Shown one piece after another: positions 55,230 to 64,000 of a stretch of DNA of 64,000 nt. A program made the position numbers and the translations under genes. Numbering within the stretch: the first letter of the stretch is position 1; each line of letters starts with the position of its first letter. The DNA comes from Paenibacillus sp. 1_12. Lineage in GTDB: Bacteria > Bacillota > Bacilli > Paenibacillales > NBRC-103111. Below the pieces are notes generated by a model. That model was not told the DNA's origin. It searched no databases and saw nothing but the letters and a program-made list of their open reading frames with translations. Location: positions 124,001-188,000 of the forward strand of contig NZ_FOTE01000007.1 of assembly GCF_900114475.1 (NCBI RefSeq). Direction: 5' to 3'.

Positions 55230-55841
55230 ATGAAAATGACCACATTTTATCTCGTTCGACATGGAATAAAGGAAAAAGCTATAGGAGATGTTCCATTATC
55301 TGAATACGGAATAGAGCAAGCTCAGATGACAGCAGCGTATCTTGAAAGTAAATTGATAAAGCATGTATATGCAAGTCCCTTGAGACGAGCTAAGGAAACA
55401 GCTGAATTTATTGGATCTCGCCTCGGACTCCCAGTTCTGATAGATAATAGACTACGGGAGAGAGCGAATTGGGGAGATCTTGCTGGACAGACGTTTCAAG
55501 AGTTTGTTGACATGTGGGAAAGATGTTCGAAAGATCGCCAATATGTGCCTCCCGTTGGAAATTCCTCTCAACAAGCAGGTGAACGGCTAGAGTCATTTGC
55601 CGTAGAGATCAGTGAAGCTAACGCAATTAGCGAGATTGTTGCGGTTGCCCACGGAGGGTTGATCACTGATTTCTTAATCAACGTGATTCCACCACATGAA
55701 TTAATGCAGTGGCACCCTCGGTTTATTGAGGTACAAAGCGACCTCGTTCCAGAATGTTCAATTACGCGGATAGAGTATATCAAGGGGCGATATCATTTGA
55801 TTCAATTAGCTGATATTACTCATTTGAAGAAAACTTATTAA
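55230..55841 (+). CDS. Histidine phosphatase (phosphoglycerate mutase-like)
   Basis: 203 residues. The RHG catalytic motif is at Arg10-His11-Gly12, the proton-donor region at RERANWGDL and the second His in VAHGGLI. It removes phosphate from small molecules or acts as a mutase. The start is chosen at MKMTTFYLVRHG with AGGGGTGG just upstream. An earlier in-frame start at 55134 overlaps the dehydrogenase. Confidence 0.87.
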   Translation: MKMTTFYLVRHGIKEKAIGDVPLSEYGIEQAQMTAAYLESKLIKHVYASPLRRAKETAEFIGSRLGLPVLIDNRLRERANWGDLAGQTFQEFVDMWERCSKDRQYVPPVGNSSQQAGERLESFAVEISEANAISEIVAVAHGGLITDFLINVIPPHELMQWHPRFIEVQSDLVPECSITRIEYIKGRYHLIQLADITHLKKTY

Positions 55842-55992
55842 TCTACGAGACTTATGCCGCTTTTGTCTACGTCATAATCATTAGTACATTAGAAGCCGTG
55901 TTAATCACGGATTTTTTTAGTGATGTAATCAGGTTCTTGTCATCGGTCGATATCAAGTAACTAATTGACGGAAGAATGGTGTTGGAATCGAC

Positions 55993-56763
55993 TTGCTTGA
56001 ATTAGAATGGAATTATTTCGAAGTGCTTGGAGATTACACATTTAATGAATTGAAACAATATGATGTATGGAATTTTACGATGGAACGTTATATGAAGGTG
56101 ACGCTAGAAAAATGGGAGGATTTCGTACATAAACAGAATCAATTTAATGAAATTGTAATTCTAGATAGCAGCATCTTTCAATTTCAAATATACAGTTTAA
56201 TTTTAGCGGGTGCTTCTTTTGCTCAACTCAAGGCTTTTGTGGAAACACTGTTTGAGATCATTTCTCCTCTTAACCCATCTTTGGTTTATCTATATAGAGA
56301 AAACACGGATGATACTATAGAATACCTTGAAAAGAATAGAGGTTTACACTTCCTGGAACGTATATGGGATAGAGATAAAAATAAGCCGTATTATAATGAT
56401 CGTCCAGTAGGAGCAGAAGGTTACAGAATGTTTTTAAGAGATTATGGAAAGTATGCCAAACTCCTTTTTGATGCAGCTCCAATACCTAAATTATGTTTGG
56501 AGATTACAGATGGGAAATGGGGGGAATACGTCGAGCTTCTTCTTAAATTTGTTAACTTATCATATGTGGATCTTGCTGAGAAGGAATACCCGACGGGAAG
56601 ATACTACAATATAGAACTAAATCAGTATATCGAAATCTTTAATGATTACTGTCTGACACCAAATGGTGGCAAAAACGATGGCTGCCAAAATCAGAAACTG
56701 AGTTTATTCTTCATGATATTCCGGTATGCATTCGATTTAAGGATAATGGGGAGACCATCATAA
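55993..56763 (+). CDS. Possible N-truncated P-loop kinase-like protein
   Basis: 256 residues from TTG 55993. IVILDSSIFQFQIYSLILAG and PSLVYLYRENTDDTIEYLEK resemble the downstream part (Walker B and lid) of a family of small-molecule P-loop kinases seen in Bacillales, but no Walker A is present: the frame begins just after a stop at about 55966 and no ribosome site is evident. It is either truncated at the 5' end or a diverged member. A further ~70 codons would be expected upstream. Confidence 0.5.
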   Translation: MLELEWNYFEVLGDYTFNELKQYDVWNFTMERYMKVTLEKWEDFVHKQNQFNEIVILDSSIFQFQIYSLILAGASFAQLKAFVETLFEIISPLNPSLVYLYRENTDDTIEYLEKNRGLHFLERIWDRDKNKPYYNDRPVGAEGYRMFLRDYGKYAKLLFDAAPIPKLCLEITDGKWGEYVELLLKFVNLSYVDLAEKEYPTGRYYNIELNQYIEIFNDYCLTPNGGKNDGCQNQKLSLFFMIFRYAFDLRIMGRPS

Positions 56764-56968
56764 TGGGTGGTGAGCAACTATGTGAACGATGGACATCTAC
56801 GGGAACGATGTTCAGAAGAATAGAGCTGAGTTGATGCTTATAAAGCGGGAAATTAAGTAATCTTGTAGAAAGGTCAAAATCAAATTCCAATTCCTGTTTA
56901 GATGCTCTAGCCTGCATTCAACGGAAATACTTCGTTTCATTCATTATGAATTGACATTAGAGAGGAAT

Positions 56969-57934
56969 ATGCTATTGATAAAAAATGATGCTCCTAAAAT
57001 GGATTTAGTGACACAAGTACTAAGGGAGTACCTTAAATCTGCAGCGTTAAAAATTGATAGAGTATTAACGGGTGTATCTACTTATGTATATCGTGTTCAG
57101 TTAGATGAGAATACCTATTATCTTCGGATTCTTCCAGAACAAGATAAGAGCTTTGGAGTGGAAGTACATGTACATTCATTACTAAGACAAAAAGGAGTTC
57201 ATGTTCCTGAAGTTATTTACTTTGAGCATCATAATGATACCCTAGGGATGTCCATTATGCTTGTTAAAGAAATTGTGGGTTCCCAAATTAATGATTGTTC
57301 GTCAATAAACGAATACGAAGACATCGTTATTGAAGCAGGAAAACAACTTGCGGTTATAAACCAAATAAAAGTTGATGGTTTTGGATGGATTAAAAGAGGT
57401 ACAGAAGAAACGGGAACCACATTGGAAGGCGAAAAACACTTCGTACATGATTATATTTATGAGTTTATGGACGAAGATTTATTTTTATTATCAGAGAATC
57501 TCTTCAGTAAGCGTGACATATCCCTAATCACTGACATCTTTCATTCAGGTTCTTCATTAATGTCACGACATGAATCCTTTTTAATTCATGGGGATTTTGA
57601 CTATTCCCATATTTTCTTTCATAACGGAAAATTCACAGGCATCATCGATTTTGGTGAAATTCAAGGGAACAGTCCTCTATATGATTTAGGGCATTTCAAG
57701 TTGCATGATGGTCAGAGCCAGAGTCAGCGTTATCTTGGTTTTAATTCTTTAGTAAAGGGATATAACGAAGTTAGAGAACTCTCTAAAAATGACCAATTGG
57801 AAATTGATTTTTGGGCATTATGGGTTGGTGTTAGAAGACTGGGAATCATCTACAAGAGAACTTGGGGTAGGTATCATGAACATTTAATTAAAACCATAAA
57901 AATTGAAATGGATATTTTAACGAAAAAATTATAA
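56969..57934 (+). CDS. Aminoglycoside phosphotransferase-family kinase
   Basis: 321 residues. The kinase-like fold shows HGD at 207-209 (HGDFDYSHIFF) in place of the usual HGDLHPGN, and the DFG-like IIDFGEI with Asp227. Such APH/ChoK-type proteins phosphorylate antibiotics, choline, homoserine or sugars; no substrate is suggested. Starts ATG 56969 and TTG 56975 are both possible (GAGG at 56962-56965). Followed by a terminator. Confidence 0.83.
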   Translation: MLLIKNDAPKMDLVTQVLREYLKSAALKIDRVLTGVSTYVYRVQLDENTYYLRILPEQDKSFGVEVHVHSLLRQKGVHVPEVIYFEHHNDTLGMSIMLVKEIVGSQINDCSSINEYEDIVIEAGKQLAVINQIKVDGFGWIKRGTEETGTTLEGEKHFVHDYIYEFMDEDLFLLSENLFSKRDISLITDIFHSGSSLMSRHESFLIHGDFDYSHIFFHNGKFTGIIDFGEIQGNSPLYDLGHFKLHDGQSQSQRYLGFNSLVKGYNEVRELSKNDQLEIDFWALWVGVRRLGIIYKRTWGRYHEHLIKTIKIEMDILTKKL

Positions 57935-57946
57935 TAAATAACAGTA

Positions 57947-57972
57947 AAAGGGTTGCCGTTGGGCAGCCCTTT
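57947..57972. terminator. Convergent terminator
   Basis: AAAGGGTTGCC at 57947-57957 pairs with GGCAGCCCTTT (from 57962). It separates the kinase gene from the convergent heme-binding-type gene. Confidence 0.65.
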
Positions 57973-57995
57973 GCTACATGAATGATAACGATAGT

Positions 57996-58466
57996 TTAAT
58001 AAAGAACCCTTTGATTGGATCCAATACGATATGAGATGTTCTCTGAGTCTCGTCTGTCCCGCAAGTTTTCAAACGCATGTATAGCGGCATTAGCTACTTC
58101 AATATCTTGAACACTTGTGCCGCCGCTTACACCTATTCCACCGATTATCCGCCCATCCATTATAAGTGGAATTCCTCCGCCAAGAATAACAATTTTCCCA
58201 TGATTGGTCGTATTCACTCCAAACAATGGATTACCTGGAAGGGCGGCTTGTGCTAAATTGGATGTTGGCATTTTCATTGCTACGCTTGTCCAAGCCTTGT
58301 TCTGAGCAATATCGATTCCGGCTATTCTAGCAGTGTCCATACGGTGAAAAGCGATAAGATTTGCGCCATCATCAACGATAGCTATATCATCCGCCAATCC
58401 AAGCTCCTTTGCTTTCCTTTCGGCTGCTTCCAATAATACTTTGGCTATGTCTAACGTTATTTTCAT
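57996..58466 (-). CDS. GlcG/HbpS-family heme-binding-type protein
   Basis: 156 residues of the GlcG/HbpS/DUF336 family: ITLDIAKVLLEAAERKAKEL, VDDGANLIAFHRMD, then GGGIPLIMDGRIIGGIGVSG. Members bind heme or cobalamin, or support glycolate use. The start is M of MKITL; an upstream ATG at 58472 is nearer to the weak ribosome site. Confidence 0.85.
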   Translation of the reverse strand: MKITLDIAKVLLEAAERKAKELGLADDIAIVDDGANLIAFHRMDTARIAGIDIAQNKAWTSVAMKMPTSNLAQAALPGNPLFGVNTTNHGKIVILGGGIPLIMDGRIIGGIGVSGGTSVQDIEVANAAIHAFENLRDRRDSENISYRIGSNQRVLY

Positions 58467-58745
58467 GACCATCGCCTACCCTAATATGAGTTTTTATTAA
58501 GATATGGTCAGTTGCCCGGTTTGGTGTTACCTAATTTCTCCTCTAGCGATAGGCGCCACATGGAGAATGAGTAAAATTGGTTGCTTGGGTTTATTTCTTT
58601 AGGAAGGAATAGACATTAAGTGCTTATTAAAATAAAATCGATTATATGGTTTACATGATTTGGTAGAGAGCGTTCATTTAATCGCTGGGACAGATCGAAT
58701 TGGACGTAACCAGTTACATATAGAATAAAGTTAGGAGGCAAGAAG

Positions 58746-60263
58746 ATGAACCTAATCACGATGGCTCAATCCAGACCAAACGTGAAAAAGACGGTGCGTC
58801 CACTCGTTCTCGCTGCCATCGTTATATCCATGTTCATGGCAGCCATTGAAATGACCATAATTTCAACGGCTATGCCCAGTATTGTCGGCGAGCTCGGCGG
58901 ATTTTCGTTGTACAGCTGAGTTTTTTCAGCGTTTTTGTTAATGCAGGCTGTGACAACCCCGATCTATGGAAAATTATCCGATTTATTTGGACGTAAACCG
59001 ATTTTTATAATCGGAATTGTTATTTTTTTGATTGGGTCTGTGTTGTGCGGACTGGCGACATCCATGATTACGCTCGTCATTTTTCGATTGATTCAGGGAC
59101 TCGGCGCAGGTGCTGTTCAGCCTATCGGGATGACGATCGTTGGAGATATGTATACAATGGAAGAACGCGCCAAAATTCAAGGATTTTTCTCCAGTGTATT
59201 TGGGATATCCTCAGTATTAGGACCGTTGGTCGGCGGTTTGATCGTGCAATATACGCACTGGTCGTGGATCTTTTGGATGAATATCCCGCTCGGGATTTTA
59301 TCGATTATCGGCATGATCCTCTTTTTGCATGAGGGTATAGAAAAACAAAAACGTTCCATTGACTATGCTGGTTCCGGTCTGTTTTTCATTTCGATAACGT
59401 CCTTAATGGTTGTATTGATCCAGGGCGGTGTGGGGTGGAGCTGGACGTCACCTCAAATTATGATGTTATTGATGGTGTTTGTAATCGGGGCCGTTTCGTT
59501 TTTGCTGTGGGAGCGGAAAGCGCCGGAACCGATGATGCCGCTGCATTTATGGAAAAATCGTTTTATCGCCATAGCCAATGTGGCAACCTTTACGTCAGGA
59601 GCTCTAGTTATCGGGTTGTCGAGCTTTCTTCCGACTTATATACAAGGGGTGATGGGGCACTCCGCTATTGTTGCAGGCTTTACTTTGACGGTGATGACGG
59701 TGGGATGGCCGCTTGCTGCACTGGCAGCCGGGCATTTGATTATTAAAATCGGAGTGCGGCGAACAGCAGCAATAGGAGGAGTCGCCGCCTTTATCGGATC
59801 GTTGTTTTTCCTTACTCTAGACCCAGCAAAAGGACCTTTATGGGCTGGTACAGGTTCATTTATAACAGGCATCGGAATGGGACTGACCAGTGTTACGTTC
59901 ATGACCTCGATTCAAAATAGTGTAGATTGGCAAATGCGTGGAGCTGCTACGGCATCCAATATGTTTATGCGCCTGCTCGGAAGCTCAGTAGGAGCGGCAT
60001 TGCTCGGGGGGATACTGAACATGAAATTCAGCGCCTTTCTATCAAGTGAAAACAATCCATTGGGAAATGTAGTTACATTAAATTCAATCGATCAACTGTT
60101 GAGCGCCTCCGGGCTTAAGCAAATGTCGGTTCAGGAAATGCATATTGTACAAACCGGGTTGACAATTGCGATTCATAGCGTATATTGGGGTGTGTTTGCT
60201 CTTGCTATAGTTACCATGATAGGTACTTTGCTTTTGCCGAAGCCAAAGATACACCAACGGTGA
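58746..60263 (+). pseudogene. DHA2-type MFS efflux gene with an in-frame TGA
   Basis: From ATG 58746 (AGGAGG upstream) the frame encodes VRPLVLAAIVISMFMAAIEM and IISTAMPSIVGELGGFSLYS, then TGA at 58917-58919, then VFSAFLLMQAVTTPIYGKLS to 60263. Homologous pumps have Trp (TGG) at this position, so one G-to-A change stops translation after 57 codons. Otherwise the 505-codon gene is intact with 14 helices. Translation might restart downstream, but helix 1 and its motif would be missing. Confidence 0.88.
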
Positions 60264-60422
60264 ATCCGGATAACGAGCTTGTCGCTATATGTGTGACATT
60301 GTATCAGAAGATAAGATCATGAATCCAATGCGATTCAAAATCGTTTGAAACAGGAATGACTTAAGAAACAAACAATGTAAAGGAACATGAGAGGTAATGA
60401 GGAGTAGGGAGGATGATATAAC

Positions 60423-61094
60423 GTGAGCAAGCTGCTGTTGTTTGTTGCATTGACATGGCTGACGGGGAGCCCGATTATAGCTATTATTGTATTGATCGTT
60501 ATATTTTATGTATTGGAGCGGCGTTTTATCGGCTTGTCGCCAAGTGTTGTCAAACCTTTAAAACGGGTACGAAAGCTATCAAAGCTTCGTCAGGAGCTGC
60601 GGCTAAGCCCTCATCAAACTACCGCCAAACTCGAAATGGCACGGTTATGGATGGAGCAGCGGAAATATACACAAGCGCATGAATATCTGCTCCAGATCTC
60701 TGAGGTGATGAAGGATTCAGCAGAGGTTCAGGCAGAACTCGGCATCTGCGAATTAAAGCTTGGGCATTTACAGCAGGGTGAGCAAAGCTTACTGCAAGCA
60801 TTGGAGTTGAATCCGCGCGTCAAGTATGGAGAACCTTATTTGCGTTTGGCCGAAGCTTGGGCGGATCAAGACCCACATACATCAATAGCCTATTTAAAAC
60901 AGTTCCAGATCGTCAATTCTTCCTCATGCGAGGCCTATTATAGACTTGGCCAGCTGTACCACCGTCTGGGTAGCAAGGCTGAAGCCCGCGAGGCATACCG
61001 AGCAACAGTTGAGCTTTACCGTGGTCTTCCTCGGTATAAACGCCGCTTCGAACGCCGTTGGGTTGTGCTGGCAAGGATTAAAGGACTTGCTTAA
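60423..61094 (+). CDS. Membrane-anchored TPR protein
   Basis: 223 residues. An N-terminal helix (about 8-30) anchors it, followed by TPR-like repeats (QHEYLLQISEVMKDSAE-type helices, AELGICELKLGHLQQGEQ, YYRLGQLYHRLGSKAEAREA). It is probably a protein-interaction scaffold with unknown partner. The start is GTG 60423 with GGGAGGATGAT upstream. Confidence 0.8.
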   Translation: MSKLLLFVALTWLTGSPIIAIIVLIVIFYVLERRFIGLSPSVVKPLKRVRKLSKLRQELRLSPHQTTAKLEMARLWMEQRKYTQAHEYLLQISEVMKDSAEVQAELGICELKLGHLQQGEQSLLQALELNPRVKYGEPYLRLAEAWADQDPHTSIAYLKQFQIVNSSSCEAYYRLGQLYHRLGSKAEAREAYRATVELYRGLPRYKRRFERRWVVLARIKGLA

Positions 61095-61159
61095 CAACGG
61101 ACGATCCTGCAGAAAAGGCTATAGCGAAGTAATCTCATTCGCATGATTCTTAGATAACA

Positions 61160-61198
61160 GTCAACCCTCAGAAGCAACCGAGGGTTGACATTTTTTTT
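61160..61198 (+). terminator. Strong terminator after the TPR gene
   Basis: GTCAACCCTC at 61160-61169 pairs with GAGGGTTGAC at 61180-61189, followed by A and eight T residues. Confidence 0.9.
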
Positions 61199-61306
61199 GA
61201 GTCCATATCTAAGACGCTGCACTTGAGCAAAAAAACGGACTGGATCAGGCATATGTTCCATTTACCTCGGACGGAAGCATGTATTTATGTGAACCCTGAA
61301 ATTACG

Positions 61307-62089
61307 TTAAGCTGGACGGATTGCTTGAAAATAAACGGATTCACCTGTAAAGCTGGATAGTCCGCCTGATTCATCCGTTTGTATTGAGAAGAAGTTTTGC
61401 AGCTCCTCGGAAACTTGAAGCATTTTAGTTTCTAACAAAGTTATTTTCTCTTCTGGGAGCCCTGACCGCTCACACCAGTCATGGAACTGGAACGGTTTAG
61501 GCGAACAAACGACCATCTCAATGCGAAAGCCTGCACTTTCTAAGAGATGGATCCATTCTGATTTTTTCCATGCACGAACATGGCTCGGATCTCTTTGCTT
61601 TTCTATCTGATTGTAGAATTCATCGAATCTATCGTCTTCGGGAGCCACATTGTCAATTAGCAGCAGCTTGCCGCCAGGCTTGACGACCCGGAATGCTTCT
61701 GCAGCGAAAGCGGGGATATTTGGAAAATGATGTGCGGCAATCCTGCAAGTAACGAGATCGAAAGAAGTGTCGTGAAAGGGAAGCTGTTCCGCATCACCCT
61801 CAACGAATTCAACGTTTGAATGACCATTCCCACGAATAAATTCGGCTGCGGTCGTTAACATTTCTGCTGTCAAATCATAGGCTGTCACACGACGAACCAA
61901 TGGGGCAAGAGCGTTCGCCACGTGTCCACCACCAGTTGCAATATCAAGTACCTCCATATTCGCATCGGCTTTGGATAATGAGACGAGTAACGACAAATCT
62001 TCGCCTTTGGCATGACGAATGCTTGTGACATATTTTCCTGCATGTTTAGCGAATTGCTGCTGCACTTGGCTTTTAATCGAATTTTCCAT
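61307..62089 (-). CDS. Class I SAM-dependent methyltransferase
   Basis: 260 residues. SAM-binding LDIATGGGHVANAL, acidic loop YDLTAEM, VEGDAEQLPFHDTSFDLVTC and KPGGKLLLID: the UbiE/Methyltransf_11 pattern (YcgJ-like). The substrate is unknown. AAGGAGG is upstream of the ATG. A dyad operator lies 45-85 bp upstream. Confidence 0.9.
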   Translation of the reverse strand: MENSIKSQVQQQFAKHAGKYVTSIRHAKGEDLSLLVSLSKADANMEVLDIATGGGHVANALAPLVRRVTAYDLTAEMLTTAAEFIRGNGHSNVEFVEGDAEQLPFHDTSFDLVTCRIAAHHFPNIPAFAAEAFRVVKPGGKLLLIDNVAPEDDRFDEFYNQIEKQRDPSHVRAWKKSEWIHLLESAGFRIEMVVCSPKPFQFHDWCERSGLPEEKITLLETKMLQVSEELQNFFSIQTDESGGLSSFTGESVYFQAIRPA

Positions 62090-62133
62090 GATAGCGTTCC
62101 TCCTTATTTTCAGATCAGAGAATCCTTACATGA

Positions 62134-62174
62134 TAGTTTCACTTAATGAAACTACATATCATAATATGAAACTA
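62134..62174. promoter_or_regulatory. TAGTTTCA dyad with a third half-site
   Basis: TAGTTTCA at 62134-62141, 5-bp spacer, TGAAACTA at 62147-62154, and a further TGAAACTA at 62167-62174, one half-site step of 20 bp. This is a typical MarR/TetR/PadR-type operator layout. It lies upstream of the methyltransferase; no regulator gene is visible in the window. Confidence 0.6.
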
Positions 62175-62425
62175 AATTAAATTTACCATATAAACTTTTA
62201 GCTGTAAATAGGGGGACTGCCAGCTGTAGCTGGAAATAACGGTAGTATAAGTAGAATAATAAAATCACAAAGCAAAATGCCCCCAATCAAAATATGATTG
62301 AAGGCAAATTTGGAAATCGAGTTTCGCTGCTGTTATATGCTTAGTTCAGCAAGCCCTAAATCAAGTGAATGACATCACCCAGGCAGTGCTCCAATTAGAA
62401 AAGAGTTAGTCTCTCTTTTTGTAAA
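62175..62425. other. Intergenic region between methyltransferase and MFS gene
   Basis: No gene is confident. An open stretch ends VQQALNQVNDITQAVLQLEK before a TAG at 62407-62409 and might be the last codons of a lost gene. A weak AAAAGAG/CTCTTTT hairpin is at 62399-62420. Confidence 0.35.
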
Positions 62426-63877
62426 TTAGTGTTTCTGTACGATTACCCTTTTAATAAAGAGAGCGATGATCAAACCGATGAGAGCAACAATCATTCCGAA
62501 TGCAAAAGCACCTTGAATCCCCGCAGTCAAAGCCAATGGCAAGTTTGCAGGATCGGCGGGATTAGCAGCATTTTTAAGAAACTTGATTTGACCCGAAGAC
62601 ATGATACTTACAGCAACCGCAGTACCAACAGCACCCGATATTTGCTGCAGAGTGTTCATTATGGCTGTTCCATGTGGATAAAGCTCTCTGGGAAGCTGAT
62701 TCATAGCATTGGTTTGGGCAGGCATCATAATCATCGCTACGCCAATCATAAGCCAGGAATGGAGAACAATGATAAAGGTAATGGATGAGGCTGTAGTAAT
62801 ACCCGAATAAAACCAAAGTGCAGCAGCTACGGATACAAGACCTGGAATCACCAGCCATTTGGGACCATATTTATCAAATAACCCACCCATGAGTGGTGAC
62901 ATGACTCCGTTCAGAACACCTCCGGGCAGCAGAATTAAGCCGGCAGCAAGTGCCGTTAAGCCCAGCCCGCTTTGCAAATACATAGGCAAAACCAGCATCG
63001 AAGACAAGATGACCATAAAGCAGGCCAGCACAAGCAGTACACCGACTGTAAACATCGGGTATTTAAAAACACGCAGATTCATCATAGGTTCCTTCATTCT
63101 GAATTGACGCAGAGCAAATATGAAGAGCGCTACTACACCAATAATCAGAAAAACAACCACTCGAGTACTGCTCCAACCGCCTTCGCCTTCGCCAGCACTG
63201 CTGAAGCCGAACACAACACTGCCGAATCCAATTGTAGATAAAAGAATCGACATGAGATCTATTCGCGGCTTCGATAATTTAGAGACATTTTGCATATATA
63301 AAATTCCGAAGATAAGAGCGATGACCAAGAAAGGCAGGGATAACCAAAAAATCCAATTCCAACTGAGTTTCTCTATAAGAAGACCCGCCATAGTGGGACC
63401 AATAGCTGGTGCGAACATAATAACAAGTCCGATCATTCCCATCGCTTGACCTCTTTTGGCAGGTGGGAAAATAACTAATACTGTGTTAAACAGCAGCGGA
63501 AGCAATAGTCCGGTACCCACTGCCTGAATAACACGGGCAACCATCAAAATTTCAAAACTCGAAGCCAAAGCGGCAACAAGGGTCCCAGCGATAGAGAAGC
63601 TGAGTGCTGCAATAAATAGCTGCCTCGTACTAAACCATTGCAGTAAGAAACCGGAAATAGGGACGAGGATACCCAAGGTCAGCAAATAACCTGTAGTTAG
63701 CCATTGCACGGTTGCTGGACCTACATTCAGGATGTGCATCAGATCACTGAGAGCAACATTCAGCGCCGTTTCGCTGAACAATCCGATAAAACCTCCAATT
63801 AATAATGAAATCATAATCGGCAGTACTTTAAAATTATTATTTGTATGTTCTTGTGTCTCTCCAATAGCTGCCTGCAA
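62426..63877 (-). CDS. DHA2-type MFS drug transporter (MDR-type)
   Basis: About 483 residues, 14 predicted helices. GLFSETALNVALSDLMHIL and TVQWLTTGYLLTLGILVPIS are typical of the LmrB/MdtP group. The ATG at 63886 abuts AGGAGG (63887-63892) without space, so TTG 63877, 9 bp away, is the better start. The upstream region to 64000 holds no visible gene. It is the only intact drug-pump gene of the 58-64 kb area. Confidence 0.88.
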   Translation of the reverse strand: MQAAIGETQEHTNNNFKVLPIMISLLIGGFIGLFSETALNVALSDLMHILNVGPATVQWLTTGYLLTLGILVPISGFLLQWFSTRQLFIAALSFSIAGTLVAALASSFEILMVARVIQAVGTGLLLPLLFNTVLVIFPPAKRGQAMGMIGLVIMFAPAIGPTMAGLLIEKLSWNWIFWLSLPFLVIALIFGILYMQNVSKLSKPRIDLMSILLSTIGFGSVVFGFSSAGEGEGGWSSTRVVVFLIIGVVALFIFALRQFRMKEPMMNLRVFKYPMFTVGVLLVLACFMVILSSMLVLPMYLQSGLGLTALAAGLILLPGGVLNGVMSPLMGGLFDKYGPKWLVIPGLVSVAAALWFYSGITTASSITFIIVLHSWLMIGVAMIMMPAQTNAMNQLPRELYPHGTAIMNTLQQISGAVGTAVAVSIMSSGQIKFLKNAANPADPANLPLALTAGIQGAFAFGMIVALIGLIIALFIKRVIVQKH

Positions 63878-64000
63878 AACTTCCATCCTCCTGATTCATT
63901 CTTTTAGTCATACCCTGATCAGTTGTTAACAATACAAGGGATATAGCTCGATACAGTTAAAAGGGTTTCTTTGTCCTTATTCGTTAAAGTAAGAATCAGC

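Noticed and set aside
58917-58919. TGA as a recoded Trp or selenocysteine codon
   Set aside because: The position is an ordinary Trp in homologous pumps, no SECIS-like hairpin is evident, and Bacillales do not read TGA as Trp.
1-64000. CRISPR array, tRNA or rRNA genes, prophage
   Set aside because: No regularly spaced repeats, no cloverleaf with CCA end, no rRNA-like conserved blocks, and no phage structural genes were seen on reading both strands.

Overview
The window most likely comes from a Paenibacillus-type member of the Bacillales. The evidence is the AGGAGG-like ribosome sites with frequent TTG and GTG starts, Lpl-type carbohydrate ABC transporters paired with YesM/YesN sensors, a YjcZ-type sporulation micro-protein, a Gram-positive HemY oxidase, a cydABDC operon and a ydaO-type (c-di-AMP) riboswitch. 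No rRNA, tRNA, CRISPR array or phage module was seen. This assignment is inference from gene content; no database was searched.

Layout. 1-2.6 kb: the start of a secreted protein, then a class D beta-lactamase lipoprotein and an FHA/winged-helix regulator. 2.7-8.6 kb: cytochrome bd oxidase and its ABC exporter (cydABDC, minus strand) with a palindromic Fnr/Rex-like site upstream. 8.9-9.7 kb: c-di-AMP riboswitch and a LysM-CAP protein. 9.8-14 kb: a small sporulation protein, a penicillin-binding-protein remnant whose promoter copies the beta-lactamase promoter, a membrane protein, a GNAT and two small P-loop kinases. 14.3-34 kb: a large catabolic island. It has three intact and one broken ACMSD-like amidohydrolases, two complete Lpl-type ABC transporters, a PhyH dioxygenase, an aldo/keto reductase, a Rieske ferredoxin, a YesM/YesN two-component pair and a membrane AraC regulator. 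It reads as two related modules: amidohydrolase, binding protein, two permeases, regulator.

34-43 kb: an efflux pump, an AHSA1 fragment, a PCYCGC lipoprotein, a sugar kinase of the FGGY family, a YtrA-type GntR/ABC operon and hemY. 43.6-52 kb: a decayed sugar-utilisation region. An isomerase / acetyltransferase / MFS cluster is present twice in opposite orientation, and each copy has lost different genes. Fragments of another acetyltransferase, a GH130-like enzyme, an AraC regulator and an IS5-type transposase lie between or beside them. 52-64 kb: rarD, a NUDIX hydrolase, an iron alcohol dehydrogenase with a cre-like site, a phosphatase, kinase-like proteins, a heme-binding-type protein, an MFS pump gene interrupted by one in-frame TGA, a TPR protein, a methyltransferase with a dyad operator, and a second MFS pump.

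Two items stand out. First, the beta-lactamase and the PBP remnant, 10 kb apart, share a promoter with three TGT repeats at 11- and 10-bp steps, the layout expected for an OmpR-type winged helix; the adjacent gene encodes such a winged helix fused to an FHA domain. This suggests a phospho-dependent beta-lactam or cell-wall regulon. Second, the 20-kb amidohydrolase/ABC/PhyH/Rieske island looks like an undescribed uptake and oxidative degradation pathway with unknown substrate.
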